The position numbers and the translations under genes are program-made. From NCBI GenBank assembly GCA_026075535.2, contig AP026548.1:6634001-6698000 (forward strand): a stretch of DNA of 64,000 nucleotides, in the 5' to 3' direction. Source of the stretch: Tricholoma matsutake. Lineage: Eukaryota; Basidiomycota; Agaricomycetes; Agaricales; Tricholomataceae. Below are positions 52,441 to 62,888 of the stretch, one piece after another (the first letter of the stretch is position 1; every line of letters begins with the position of its first letter). Below the pieces are notes generated by a model. The model was not told where the DNA came from, made no database searches, and saw nothing but the letters and a program-made list of their open reading frames with translations.

Positions 52441-55400
52441 CCAGGTGAACAACCAGCTGCCACATTACTGTTACTTGTGCATGACACGGTGATGGTCCAC
52501 CTCGTTCATCCGGGGTGGTCAATCCTCGTTGGCTGGGAGTATGCGGACGGTTATTCCTCCCGCAAGGGGGGATTTACGGTGAATTGACACTGCTGCGCCT
52601 GATCTGACTTCGGTTGGATATGTGGCTGGGGGACCGCTTCGCACCAGCTGACGATCTAATGGCTAGCTTCAGGAGGGGGTCTCCCTCTCCAGATTATTGC
52701 CTTTCCTGGCTGAGAGGCCAACGTCTGTGGCACTGCCCACCTAAAGTGGCTAAAACGAGGACCTGGGTAGGATATGGGTGAGGGGAAGCATAGTTATAGT
52801 AGTACCCAAGTTTGTATCCTGCTCCATGGACTGCGATCGAGCCCCGCGTTATAAATTGTTGACCCAAAAAAAAAAAAAAAAAAAAATGTGCGGCGATTTC
52901 AACATGAGGCACGCATCCTGGGATCCCCAGGGGCCTGAGCACTCGATTCACGCTGACCACTTAGTGGAGACAGCCACGGCAGTAGGCCTGACGAGAGCCC
53001 TACCAGTAGTGGAGGGCCCTACCCACTTCCCCCCACAACAGGGCCTTCACCCCACGGTGATCGACCTGATGTTCGTACCTACAGATCTTAGATTTGTATT
53101 GTACTGTGAGATCGTACCTGAAGCCAGGGGAACGTCTGACCATGCCCCCCTGACATTAGTGCTGCCTGGCCCGGGATCTTTGGTTCCAGTTACCAAGTGG
53201 TCCATCAAAAAAGGTTCCGAGGAGGAAGCGTCATATTGGGATGCTGTCTCCTCCGCTTTAACTCCGTGGCTAAACTGGCATGGAGATACTTCGGCAGAAA
53301 TTGATGAGGTCGTTTCGGTGATATCAACGATTTTAAACAAGGCATGGGAAAACCATGCCAAGGAATCTCGCCTCGGCAAGTCGTCCAAAGGGTGGTGGAC
53401 AGACGAATGCAGTGGCGCCTTAGATGCATACAGGGCCTCTCGGGATGGGGAGGACTGGAAGCATTATAGGAAAGTCATGCGACAAGCAAAGCGTGTCTTT
53501 TTCGATGACCGTATCCAAGAAGTGGCTACGATGAATAGACGACCCTGGGATCTGATGTCCTGGACTCATCAACGCAACCTTCCATCGTACGAGGCTATCT
53601 CCTATCGGGGAGAACCCTGCAACGATCTGGATTCTCTGTGGGCTGCCCTTGATGGGTCCTATAACGCCGCATCTGATCGAGTAGTCGATCTGAGCATACT
53701 CGAGGAACTTGATCCGGTGCCTGAAAGGGCCTGGATCCCGTTCTCCGTCACGGAAATGAAAGAAGCGCTTAATGCGTGTTCTTCCCGTTCCGCTCCAGGT
53801 CCCGATCATGTTACGTGGTCGCACCTAAAACACTGGTGTAGCAACCCAGAAGTGGCAGGGCTCATCACCCGCATTGCTGAGGCATGCATCACCGCTGGCC
53901 ATTGGGCAGCTCACTTCAAGGAATCCCTGTCGGTAATCATCCCGAAACCAGGGAAACCCAACTACTCTACCCCTAAGTCGTTCAGGCCTATTGTGCTACT
54001 GAACACTCTGGGCAAGTTAGTCGAAAAGATGTTGTCCAGGCGACTTCAGTTCGACGGAGTCGCACACGAGGCCTTCGAACAAAACCAGTTCGGAGGCATC
54101 GCCCAGCGTTCCACTGAGGATGCAGGTATCTACCTTACCCACCTCGTCAGAGCAGGATGGGCCAAAGGGCTTAAAACAAGCATTGTCGCTTTCGACATCG
54201 CTCAATTCTTCCCCTCCCTGAACCACCAGGTTCTGTTGGAGATCATCTCGCGGTCGGGGTTTCCTGCGCAAGTAGTAAACTTCTTCCATTCTTACCTAGT
54301 CGGTCGCAGAACGACCTACAAATGGAACACTTTCTCATCTGGCTCCTTTGCAGCCGATGTGGGAGTGGGTCAAGGCTCTGCCTTGTCCCCTGTCCTGTCG
54401 GCGTTATATCTGACGCCCATCATGAAACTCTTCAGAAGAAGCGAAATCGGCAGAGATGTCGATCTCATGTCGTATGTAGACGATGGCACTCTCATCGCCC
54501 GCTCTCCACAGCTGGAGGACAACCTCCCCCTGCTTAAAAAAGCGTATGGCTGGATATTCCAGGCATTCACCTCCCTCGGGCTTGTCCTTGAACACGACAA
54601 GTCCGAAGTATTTCATTTCTCAAGGGCGAGGAGATTCACTCCCCTACCCATCGATCTCGGCTTTGCCCCATACACGGGCAATACTCCCCTCAAACCCAAG
54701 GTTACCTGGAGGTACCTTGGATTCTTCTTCGACCGTAAGCTCTCCTTCAAAGAGCATACACGATTCTACTCCACCAAAGCCCTTACCACTGCTAGGGCAA
54801 TGGGAATGCTCGGCAATTCTGTCAGAGGGCTAACCCCTATGCAGAAACGCCTTCTCTACCGTTCGTGCGTCGTACCTATTATGACATACGGACTCAGATT
54901 ATGGCACTTCAAAGGCGCTCGCGTCAAAGGTGTCATCAAGACGTTGGCCCAAGTGCAGTCCATCGCTGCATGTTGGATCCTCGGTGCATTCAGAACCACC
55001 CCAATCGGTGGCCTGGAAAGTATCGCTGGACTGCTGCCTATGCAGCTGTTACTGCATCGTTTAGTCGACAGAGGGGTATTCAGAGGGCCTAATCACGTCG
55101 GCACCACCCACTCTCACGAGCTAGGACTCTGGGGAGGGAACGTGCTTGACACACTCAACCTGCAAGGTCCATCTGTCGCCTCGGCTGCAGCTCTGGCCCT
55201 TGTACCAGGCGATGAGTTCAACCCCTTTGGGGAAGAAAACACTCCTGGGAACAGAGTGAAGGATCTATTCCCCACTCGCTTTTCTTCTCATCGCCTCACC
55301 TCTAAGGAGGATGGAGCGAGGAATTCGTACAGGAGCGACCTCGACAAAGCCTGGGCTTCAGCCCAGGTGGAGGATGACACTCTCATCATTGCAGTGGACA

Positions 55401-56796
55401 CCTCGGTGCCCACTGATGCTAAATTTCAAGCTGTCGCCTGCGCTCTTGTCTTCGGACAGGGAGAACAGGTCGATCGCGTTGTCTCAGCCTCTGGGAGGAG
55501 AACCCCCCCAGAGGTTGAACTTTTCGCTCTCCAACTGGGCATCTCAGCTGCTTGCAGCAGAGGATGCAAAAAGTTGGTGATTTTCTCGGATTCTACTACG
55601 GGCATTGAGTCCCTAATTGATCCAAAACCATGCTCTGGGCAAATCTTTGCCCTGGACGCTTGTCGCTCCCTCCGCCCCTGGCTAGCTGGGGATGAGGAGA
55701 GAAACGTTACATTCTGGCATGTCCCCTCGAAATTCGAGTGGAACGTTCACAAGTTGGCTCACGATGTAGCTACATCTACCAAGATCTCCGTGGGTAGACA
55801 CCCGCGGACGTCTCTAGACTACCTTAAAAACCAGGTCGAAAAGGCCATTTGTAAGGATTGGCACACCCGGTTCGCAGATCCGGGGTATCGTGGTCGGCAC
55901 TTCTACCAACTCAAAGGAGTTGGTGGAAAACTGGTATTACCCTCGACTCATAAAGGTGGGCCGTGGCTGAAAGTAATGGGAAACAACACCACGTTGACTT
56001 CCTGTTCAACTCGTATGATCACTGGCCACACTCCTATAGGGGAGTATCGTCAACGTTTATCCCTCGACGGGGAATACCAATGCTGGTGCCTTGGTCCTGA
56101 CATACAAACTCGGGACCATCTGCTACGCGTCTGCCCCAAGGTGGATCGCAAAGAAACTCGTGCGAGCCCAGACTCTGTCGAAGGCTTCCACGAATTTATG
56201 GACAACAATCCTGCATTAGGATCGTTCAACTCACTTGCGTGGGACCCAGGATAGGTTGTGCGCGCAGGGCATATGACCCCCGTCTGGTTCTAGCTAGTGT
56301 TATCGGTATGTCGGGGTGGCTGTTGGGCACCAGACGAGTCCATTAACCCTCATAAAGGGGGCCCACCCGTGTTCAGGAGCTACTGTCAGGGAGGGGGGAC
56401 ACAAAACTAGGGACTGGTTCGGGGAGGCGCCTGAGCACTTCCAGATCCTCTGTCGGTCATGCGTGGCGGCGACTTCAGTCGACTACGCTTTCCTTTCCGA
56501 GCTGAGAGGCTCACGTCGGGGCGGCAGTCTCCCCTAAATCTTGCACACATACCCGTAGGGATTCGGGGAACACGACATCGTCAAGTCCGGGTTGTCGGTA
56601 CGCCACCACTGGCAAGTCCGTTTACTCGATAAAGGGGGCCCCCTTAGTGGTCAGTGCAGCTATCCAGGTGGTTGGTGCGAAGATCAGCAGGAGGAGGACT
56701 TGAGCTGGGCGTAGTGTACTCTGCTTGTATGTCCCTACCGCGGACTGCGACCGGGCGCCGCGTTATAAATTTTTGATCCAAAAAAAAAAAAAAAAA

Positions 56797-57015
56797 ACAT
56801 GTTGTCGTTGATGTTCTGTCATTACAAGTGACATTATGTGGTGAGTACTGGACATGCCGTCCTTGACGTTCTGTCCTCACAATTGAAATTATGTGGTGAG
56901 TACTGGACATGCTGTCCTTGATGTTCTGTCCTCACCAGTGAAATTATGCGGTGAGTACTGTATGTGCCATACATGTTGTTGTTGATGTTCTGTCATCACA
57001 AGTGAAATTGTCCGG
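56797..57015 (-). repeat. Satellite S2 fragment, about 4 units
   Basis: Units on the minus strand (GACAGAACATCAACGACAAC and so on), with variants containing GTACAGTACTCACCGCATAA-like sequence. It begins with ACATGTTGTCGTT (56797-56809), the TSD partner of 25855-25867. It ends near 57015. Confidence 0.85.
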
Positions 57016-57495
57016 TGATAAGCATAAGAAATAAAAGTCCTCATATATATTTATATGGCCACTCCACGAGACAATGCCCCCCCCAACCCCCCAAGGGGGG
57101 ATCATTGAACGTTCTGACCCTAAGCAGCTAAGCCAAACACTAACGCGGTCTTTGGCCACCGAGGCAACCCTAACTGAGCCTAACATGGTTACACCGAGAC
57201 TTTCCCATGAGTGAGTCAGATGACCTAGCATAACTATAAAAATCCCCCAATGGCCATCAAAAGTCCTCGTGCCAGCCAAGCGGAAAAAATCCATTTCATG
57301 TCCATACCCCCCCTCATTAGAATCCCCCACCACCCTACTCCCCTTCCCCCACCACCCTACTCCTCTAGTTTTCCACCCTACCCTACAATCTCAAATATAT
57401 CTCCTGATAACCCTAACCCTAAATCTCATAGTGTATGCTAACCTATGTTCGGATCGAAGGTACCTTGAATTCACGTTGTGGGTCCCATCGCCGAC
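57016..57495. other. Unassigned region with a TATA-like motif
   Basis: It contains C-runs with a complementary G-run (57077-57101, CCCCCCCCAACC and CCAAGGGGGG), a plus-strand TATA-like ACTATAAAAATCCCC near 57231-57246, pyrimidine-rich CCACCACCCTACTCC repeats at 57328-57363, and a two-unit CCCTAA stretch near 57410-57421. It may be a promoter for the small ORF at 57496 or a decayed LTR. I could not define LTR ends. Confidence 0.35.
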
Positions 57496-57726
57496 ATGAA
57501 ACTGGTCACAGGCCCTTTGAAACCATCGAAGGAGAAAAAGAGGTCATCAAAGGGAAAGGGAAAGGCAAAAGCAAAAGCATCGCATAGTTTCGAAGAGGGT
57601 GAGGATGTCGATGAGGAGATCATGACTCGTCGTCGATATCTGGCGACGAGGTTGGTGGAGTTGAAGGTCGAGATGGAAGTTTTGTGCAGGCAAATAGAAG
57701 TGGTGGAAGAGATTTTGGAAGAGTAG
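57496..57726 (+). CDS. Small lysine-rich, coiled-coil-like ORF, 76 aa
   Basis: MKLVTGPLKPSKEKKRSSKG is followed by a lysine-alanine run (KGKAKAKA), an acidic patch (FEEGEDVDEE) and a heptad-like C-terminus (LATRLVELKVEMEVLCRQIE). It lies about 260 nt downstream of the TATA-like motif. It could be a real small gene, or an N-terminal gag-type ORF of an otherwise lost element. No family recognised. Confidence 0.35.
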   Translation: MKLVTGPLKPSKEKKRSSKGKGKAKAKASHSFEEGEDVDEEIMTRRRYLATRLVELKVEMEVLCRQIEVVEEILEE

Positions 57727-57979
57727 TAGATTGTGTCGTTCTTTCTGTTTTATAACTTAGATTTTTTGTGAGTCTCGAAAGGAATGATATGAAAAGTAAG
57801 AAGGAAAAGAAAGAAGAACCGAAAAAAAGGAATAAGGGAAAGGCTCAGTAAATCATCATGGCCGAAAAACCCTTTTGGTGTTTGTGCAACCACGCTATAG
57901 TGCAATATTGCGACTTGTATTGTACACTAAAAGAAATTGAGGTCATAGGAAAGCAATCGCAAACAAAGAAAGGGGATAA

Positions 57980-59330
57980 TTATTTGTCTTTGAAGTCAGG
58001 AAGGTCTTTGGGAATATCTTCGTCAATGTTCGACATGTTTTGAAGTTTTTCAAGTCTTTCGGAGCCGATATCGAGGAAGTTCGGCAGTAGGGGAATTGCT
58101 TTTCGTGCAAAATAGGGAAGGAGTCGGAAGGCTGCGACTGGTCGATGAAATACTGATCCATCGAGTTCACAGATAATGTAAGCTCCATAGTTTCGATCGA
58201 TGATGATCAGCAGGCCTAAATATCGAGGTCGCATCTTGCGATTGAGGGATTTCTCAATTTGCATGTTGCAAAGTAGGACTAGGTCAGCTTTTTCGAAGTT
58301 GTAGTCGTGCATCGTTCGTTTGTGAACGACTTCGAAATGTTTCGCGGCTTTGAGTCGAGCAGTATAGACTTTCAAATAGAGAATTTCGAGGTCAGCTGAG
58401 CATTTCTGTAGGGCAATTGCTCTTTGAGCGATGAGATCGGTTGTCGATAAGATAGAATCAGGCAGGGGTTGCAAGTATGTTGCTTTGGAAATGTTGAGCG
58501 GGATTAGAGGGTGTAATCCTGTAATTGCAAAGTAAGGAGACCAACCCATGCGTCTACGAACTGTAACTCGTTCTGCCCAGAACACTGAGTGCTCCAGCTA
58601 ACCATTTGCTCTGATCTCCATCGACTGCTTTGAATAACAATTGTTGAATATCAAAATGAGCTCGTTCAACGATTCCATTCGCATGAGAGTTGTAGCCGCT
58701 AATTCAAATGTGGTTAATATGATATCATTTCGAAAGGTACTCCAATGCTGCGATGAATGCTGATCCATTATCTCTCACAATTTTGTATAGCGAACCCCAT
58801 CTACAAATGATATCTTCAAAGATCCAGTCCCCGAGGGTCGTCGCATTTTCTCATCGAAGGTTTTGCCACTCAGGATAAGTCGTTAGTGAACATTGGCCTT
58901 GTACGATATACTTGAATCTGCTTGAGGGAGGCATTTGCATGGTATCGATGTAGACTTTGCTGAATAAAGGTGCGGGTGTGGCGATGGTAGGTGGAATAAG
59001 GAGATTTCGAGTTTGTTGTACCTGGCATAGGTGGCAAGTGCAAATATACCATGCGATGTCTGCTTCCATGTTAGGCCACCAAAATCATAGGGAAATAACA
59101 GCTTTCGTCGCGAAGACCATTTTGTGTCCGATATCATCATGAGCTGCACAAATGACTTCGAGATGATGTTCGGAAATTGGAACGATTTTGTGAGCTCCGT
59201 GCGAGTCTTTCCTCCAAAGTTTGCCACAATCTAAGAAGAATCTGGTGCAATATTGAACGAAGGTAGCGTATTCGGAATCTGATAAATCTGGAGGTCGCAC
59301 CAAATCCTCTAACCATTTTTGAATGCAAAT
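57980..59330 (-). pseudogene. Gypsy integrase remnant
   Basis: HDDIGHKMVFATKAVIS, then WYICTCHLCQVQQT, forms the HHCC zinc finger. VYIDTMQMPPSSRFKYIVQG begins the catalytic core, and VRDNGSAF plus GIVERAHFDIQQ carry the other two acidic positions. The C-terminal region has NRKMRPRYLGLLIIIDRNYG, the GPF-type module that often precedes a chromodomain. The core contains stops. Confidence 0.78.
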
Positions 59331-59639
59331 TAATCTTTCATCTTCCTTTGTCGCATTGTTTGTTCATGGGACATCATCGTAGGTCTGATCCTCCCCCTTA
59401 CTGAGATCTGAAGAGAGGGAGAGTGTCAAAACTCAATAGGAAGTGAAAGGTCGAGTCATAACAGGATTGATTTGGTGTATGAAACCATGAAGATGGTCGA
59501 TCCAGTCTCCGAAATCGCTTTCATTATCAAACTGATCATCTTCATCTTGTGGAGGACGTCTCGAAAGTCCGTCTGGACCATGATGTGTACCTGCGACATG
59601 AACCAACATGAAATGAAAAGTAAGGATTGAGACGATCCA

Positions 59640-60995
59640 TCAATTTATGCTAGCGCTAGGTGCAATATCAGGGTTCGAGAGCATGCCTTTGATATACCTT
59701 GCGTCAACTTCAATGATGAGGTTCCAGACCCCTATTAGGTACAATCGAAGTGCTCCAAGAGTGCAATATAGACCGTAGAGTTTGAGTTTTGCTTGTGAAA
59801 ACCGGGATTTGCGGTCATTAAGCATGATTGATCCGAATCGACTGTAATATCGCTTTCAAAGGTTGTCAGGATCACATTGCGCTAGACAGAAACCAATACC
59901 GATGTACGAAGTATCAATGGATAGGATAACTGGGGCGTTGGATGACTAGTCGATAGCGCAAATTGCTGGGGAATTGATCAATGCTTGCTTCAGGTCTTCC
60001 TGTGCTGCAATTTGTTTCAGTCCAAAATTGAAAGGGACATCTTTTCGCGTAAGGTGTATTAGAGCTATAGCATGTTGAGTGAAGTTCCAAATAAAGATAC
60101 AACAAACTCCAATGGTTCCTAGAAATGCCTTGACTTCAGTAAGACTTCGACAAGGCCCCCACTTGCTAACTGCTGCAATGGAAGTGGGATCGGCCATACG
60201 ACCTTTGATATTGCATCAATGACCTAGAACGATTATTTTGGAAATGCAAAGGTAAAGTTTCAGACTGGAAAAGGTTCCTCCGCAATACTTCATGCATTGG
60301 ACTATACGATTTAGATTCCTGAAATGCTCCCAAATGAAGTGTCGAATGCCTGGATTATCAGTGATCATCTCGTAAGATCCTCCGATAGTTCGATACTCTG
60401 ATTTTGGACCCTTAACTGGTGTGTCGTCGATGTAAGGGATGGTGATATGAGGGATTTCAGGTTGTAGGATAAACGTTACATCATTGTGTAAGATTGGGAC
60501 AGAGTTCGTCCAACCCATTGGTAGAGTGACGATTTGAAGCGCTCCGAAAGGCATCTGAAATGTTGTTAGATCTCGAGATGATTCTGCAACTTTCCTTTCG
60601 TTGAATGCGACATATAAGTCCAACATTCCACTGCAAGCGCGTCCACCAAATTGTTCGGCTAGATGCTCTGGGATCAGGATGATGCCAGAGTGCTGTATCG
60701 TTACTCAATTAAGAGGCTCGAGACTGTGAATGATTTGAAGTGATTTCGCATCTTTCTTTGCAATGCAAAACCATTGCGACCGATATGACTTGTATACTCC
60801 TCCTTCTATCTTCTTTTTTAGCATCCTGCAGATCTGTTCGTACAGACCAGGGGGTATAGGAATATTATGTTCGACCCATGGAGTGTGAGGAATAACAGGG
60901 AATTCTATAGGAGGACAGAAGTTGGGGCAGAAGCTTCCTCGTTCTTGTTCAGTCCATGCGAAACCCATTTCATGATTTCGAATAAAATCGTGCAT
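59640..60995 (-). pseudogene. Gypsy reverse transcriptase-RNase H remnant
   Basis: YKSYRSQWFCIAKKD, then QMPFGALQIVTLPMGWTNSV and ITIPYIDDTPVKGP (YIDD catalytic box) define the RT. WGPCRSLTEVKAFLGTIGVC and ILSIDTSYIGIGFCLAQCD are the connection and RNase H, ending with LRLYLIGVWNLIIEVDARYI. A frame change near 60216 and a stop near 59826 separate blocks. Confidence 0.8.
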
Positions 60996-61798
60996 AAGCT
61001 TTCATTCTTCTGGCCATAGAAAATTGCTGGAATGGTTTTTGTCAATAATAGCTTTGCGTTCGAGTGTATATCAGGTAGAAGGGACGAATGATGGGGGTTG
61101 AGGATTGAGTTTTGGCATTTGCTTGAGGGGGTTGCCAGTGATTGTTCAAATGATGTGAAATCGATCAGGTAGTTCAGTAATAACCAGCCAAACTTTCTGT
61201 GCAACTGGTTTGTATTTCTTCTTCAATGCTGCAAAGGTTGGGTATATAGAGTTGGTTGATGAGATGTGGGGAGGGGACATGATAGTGAAGTCATGTATAG
61301 AGGTGGCCATCAGGCCCAATAAAGACGTTGCATACTGGCGACTAGCTGTTAAATATAAATTTGCAAGGATTGAAGAAAAGGAAATAGGGTTCGAAGAGTT
61401 CCAGGAGTCAATATCAGGCATAATCGCAGTGTACTTGATAGTTATAGAGTAATTAGAATGGTTGAAAGAAATAATGACAGCACACTGGTTATTCTCGTAG
61501 ATTTTATCCTCTAGTTGTGAAAATCCTTGCGAACTACTCTTCTTCGTTGATTAGATCGGGGAATAGTCAGAATAGCACAGGATCGTGTTGAGTTCGGATC
61601 GAATATAGTTATTGTCTGTGCTTCATTTCGATAATTCTTGACCGTACTCTCTGTGAGAATGTCGAATGGTCATCTGAGCAGAATATTGTATGCTGGATTG
61701 TGGATGATGTGTATCTGCATATAGAGAGTGATGCTACTGACTTTGCAAGGTACGTTTCATGCCAAACCTAGACTCTGGTCAATACCACCGTTAACTGA

Positions 61799-62491
61799 TT
61801 ACAGAGGGATGTGTATCGAAGGATCATATGCAAGACTGAGTTCATGACAGACTTCTTCTGACATCGCAATGATTGATGAACCTGGGTCAACTACACTTTT
61901 GACTGGATTTCTTCCCTTGATGTTCATAGTAACCGATCTAATAGAATGTGATTCCTTTGCTGCGATAAAAGCTTCTTGTATTTCTCCAGGGTGAAGACTG
62001 CTAATATAGGTTTCGTAAGGGTTGTCAATTACGAATATGTCATTGTCAAGGAGATTCATAGTGTTATTTCCTTCAGGTTGTTGGGTATGATGCACAGTGA
62101 CCTGTTCTTTCCATTTCACACAAACTTTGGGTGATAGCAAAAGTAATTCTTTGGGGGTTAGAGTGATAATCGGTGTTTTCATTGATTGAGTGAAGACATC
62201 TTCGGTGATTTTGTCCTTTTGAATGGGAGCTTGGGTATGGTATGATGGGCCGTCTTTTGCTTTGCCTATCGATGTGAAGTTACATTTGTGAGGAGGTAGG
62301 TATGAGGTTTCTTTAGCACCATTGTAGGGATGTATTACCAGTTGCGATGATTGCTCGGAGGTCAAAGATGGTGCTGTATTCAAAGTAGGTGGGTTGGTTG
62401 CTGTGGATGATGTTGATGGTGCCAGTGGTTGCGGGACAAATCGTTTGACCATTGCAGGGATCAAGGGCCATGAGGTAGGAGCCACTGGCAC
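61799..62491 (-). pseudogene. Gypsy protease region
   Basis: VKSVVDPGSSIIAMSEEVCHE is the retropepsin-like active-site segment, with DPG in place of the usual D-S/T-G. Upstream is a Pro/Ser/Thr-rich linker. The Pro at the position after the catalytic Asp is unusual and may mark inactivation. Confidence 0.65.
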
Positions 62492-62639
62492 ATTTGAATC
62501 AGTTCGCAGAAAAGGTCTACCACTTCACAAAGCATATATCTCTTGTTTGAGTTGTGCAATACGATCTTCAGCCATTGTGGATAAGTCGTTAATTTGGTAA
62601 ACACCCTTGGATGGTGTCGAAGAAACTGTTGAAGGTGCC

Positions 62640-62880
62640 ATATTATACATTAGTGAAGGGGTAAGGTTAGATGGAGGGTTTCATTGAGTCCATTCGTCAA
62701 TCCTGTCCTTGATAAAATGACTGGGGATGCTTCATGGAGTGAATTGACCGTTTGGGAGAACAATTTTGCCTTCCGTGGTCTTCTTACACTTTCCTTCATT
62801 GATATAAGACTGGCAAACCAAGCAGTCGCTAATAAAACGTCCTGTAAGCCCACAAAAGATGCAAACTAATGTTTCGAGCT
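62640..62880 (-). pseudogene. Gypsy gag C-terminal zinc knuckle remnant
   Basis: The minus strand reads CIFCGLTGRFISDC, a CCHC knuckle in which the His is replaced by Arg (G-R-F where G-H-F is expected), followed by GKCKKTTEGKIVLPNGQ. The upstream part of gag is cut off by HL8. Confidence 0.6.
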
Positions 62881-62888
62881 GTTCCGAA

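Larger units (their letters stand above)
51022..52885 (+). mobile_element. HL7: short HL retroposon nested in L2 ORF2
   Basis: Flanked by ATGTGCGGCGATTTCA at 51006-51021 and 52886-52901 (16 bp, first A ambiguous). It starts TC before GCTCCTTGACTTGTTAC and ends GTTATAAATTGTTGACCC and A-tail. It has the same 1.86-kb rearranged layout as HL2 and HL8. Confidence 0.92.
50547..56254 (+). pseudogene. L2 ORF2, split by HL7 and with a 14-residue deletion
   Basis: The endonuclease part runs from MRDRLRSTPQ to CGDF at 51018. HL7 interrupts it exactly in the conserved GDFN motif. It resumes at 52886 with CGDFNMRHASWDPQG. RT motifs FDIAQFFP, GQGSALSP and YVDD and the RNase H region are intact. Compared with L1 it lacks TPLLAPSHPLRAIL (42 bp, after DRGVFR). 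Without HL7 the frame would be open throughout. Confidence 0.88.
49085..56796 (+). mobile_element. LINE L2: copy truncated in ORF1, with nested HL7
   Basis: LINE sequence begins in the middle of ORF1 (CAGGACTGGAGCCCGACAAC, L1 equivalent near 23010) and continues to the 3' end GCGCCGCGTTATAAATTTTT and GATCC with an A-tail of about 17. HL7 interrupts ORF2. The 5' flank is satellite S1 and the 3' flank is satellite S2, so the two ends carry no matching TSD. Confidence 0.92.
57943..62888 (-). mobile_element. Degenerate Ty3/Gypsy retrotransposon body, cut by HL8
   Basis: Minus-strand order gag knuckle, protease, RT, RNase H, integrase, which is the Ty3/Gypsy order. Many stops and frameshifts separate the blocks. 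I cannot identify LTRs on either side: the 5' part is cut by HL8 at 62889 and the 3' side after 57943 runs into unassigned sequence. Composition and damage differ from the much better preserved LINEs, so this is an older insertion. The 61450-61798 stretch is linker without recognisable motifs. Confidence 0.8.

Noticed and set aside
57408..57421. CCCTAACCCTAA, a telomere-like motif
   Set aside because: Only two units, no array and no subtelomeric pattern. Not evidence of a chromosome end.
57060..57480. LTR of the Gypsy element
   Set aside because: The TATA-like motif is on the plus strand while the Gypsy body is on the minus strand. No TG...CA ends, second copy or polypurine tract could be identified.
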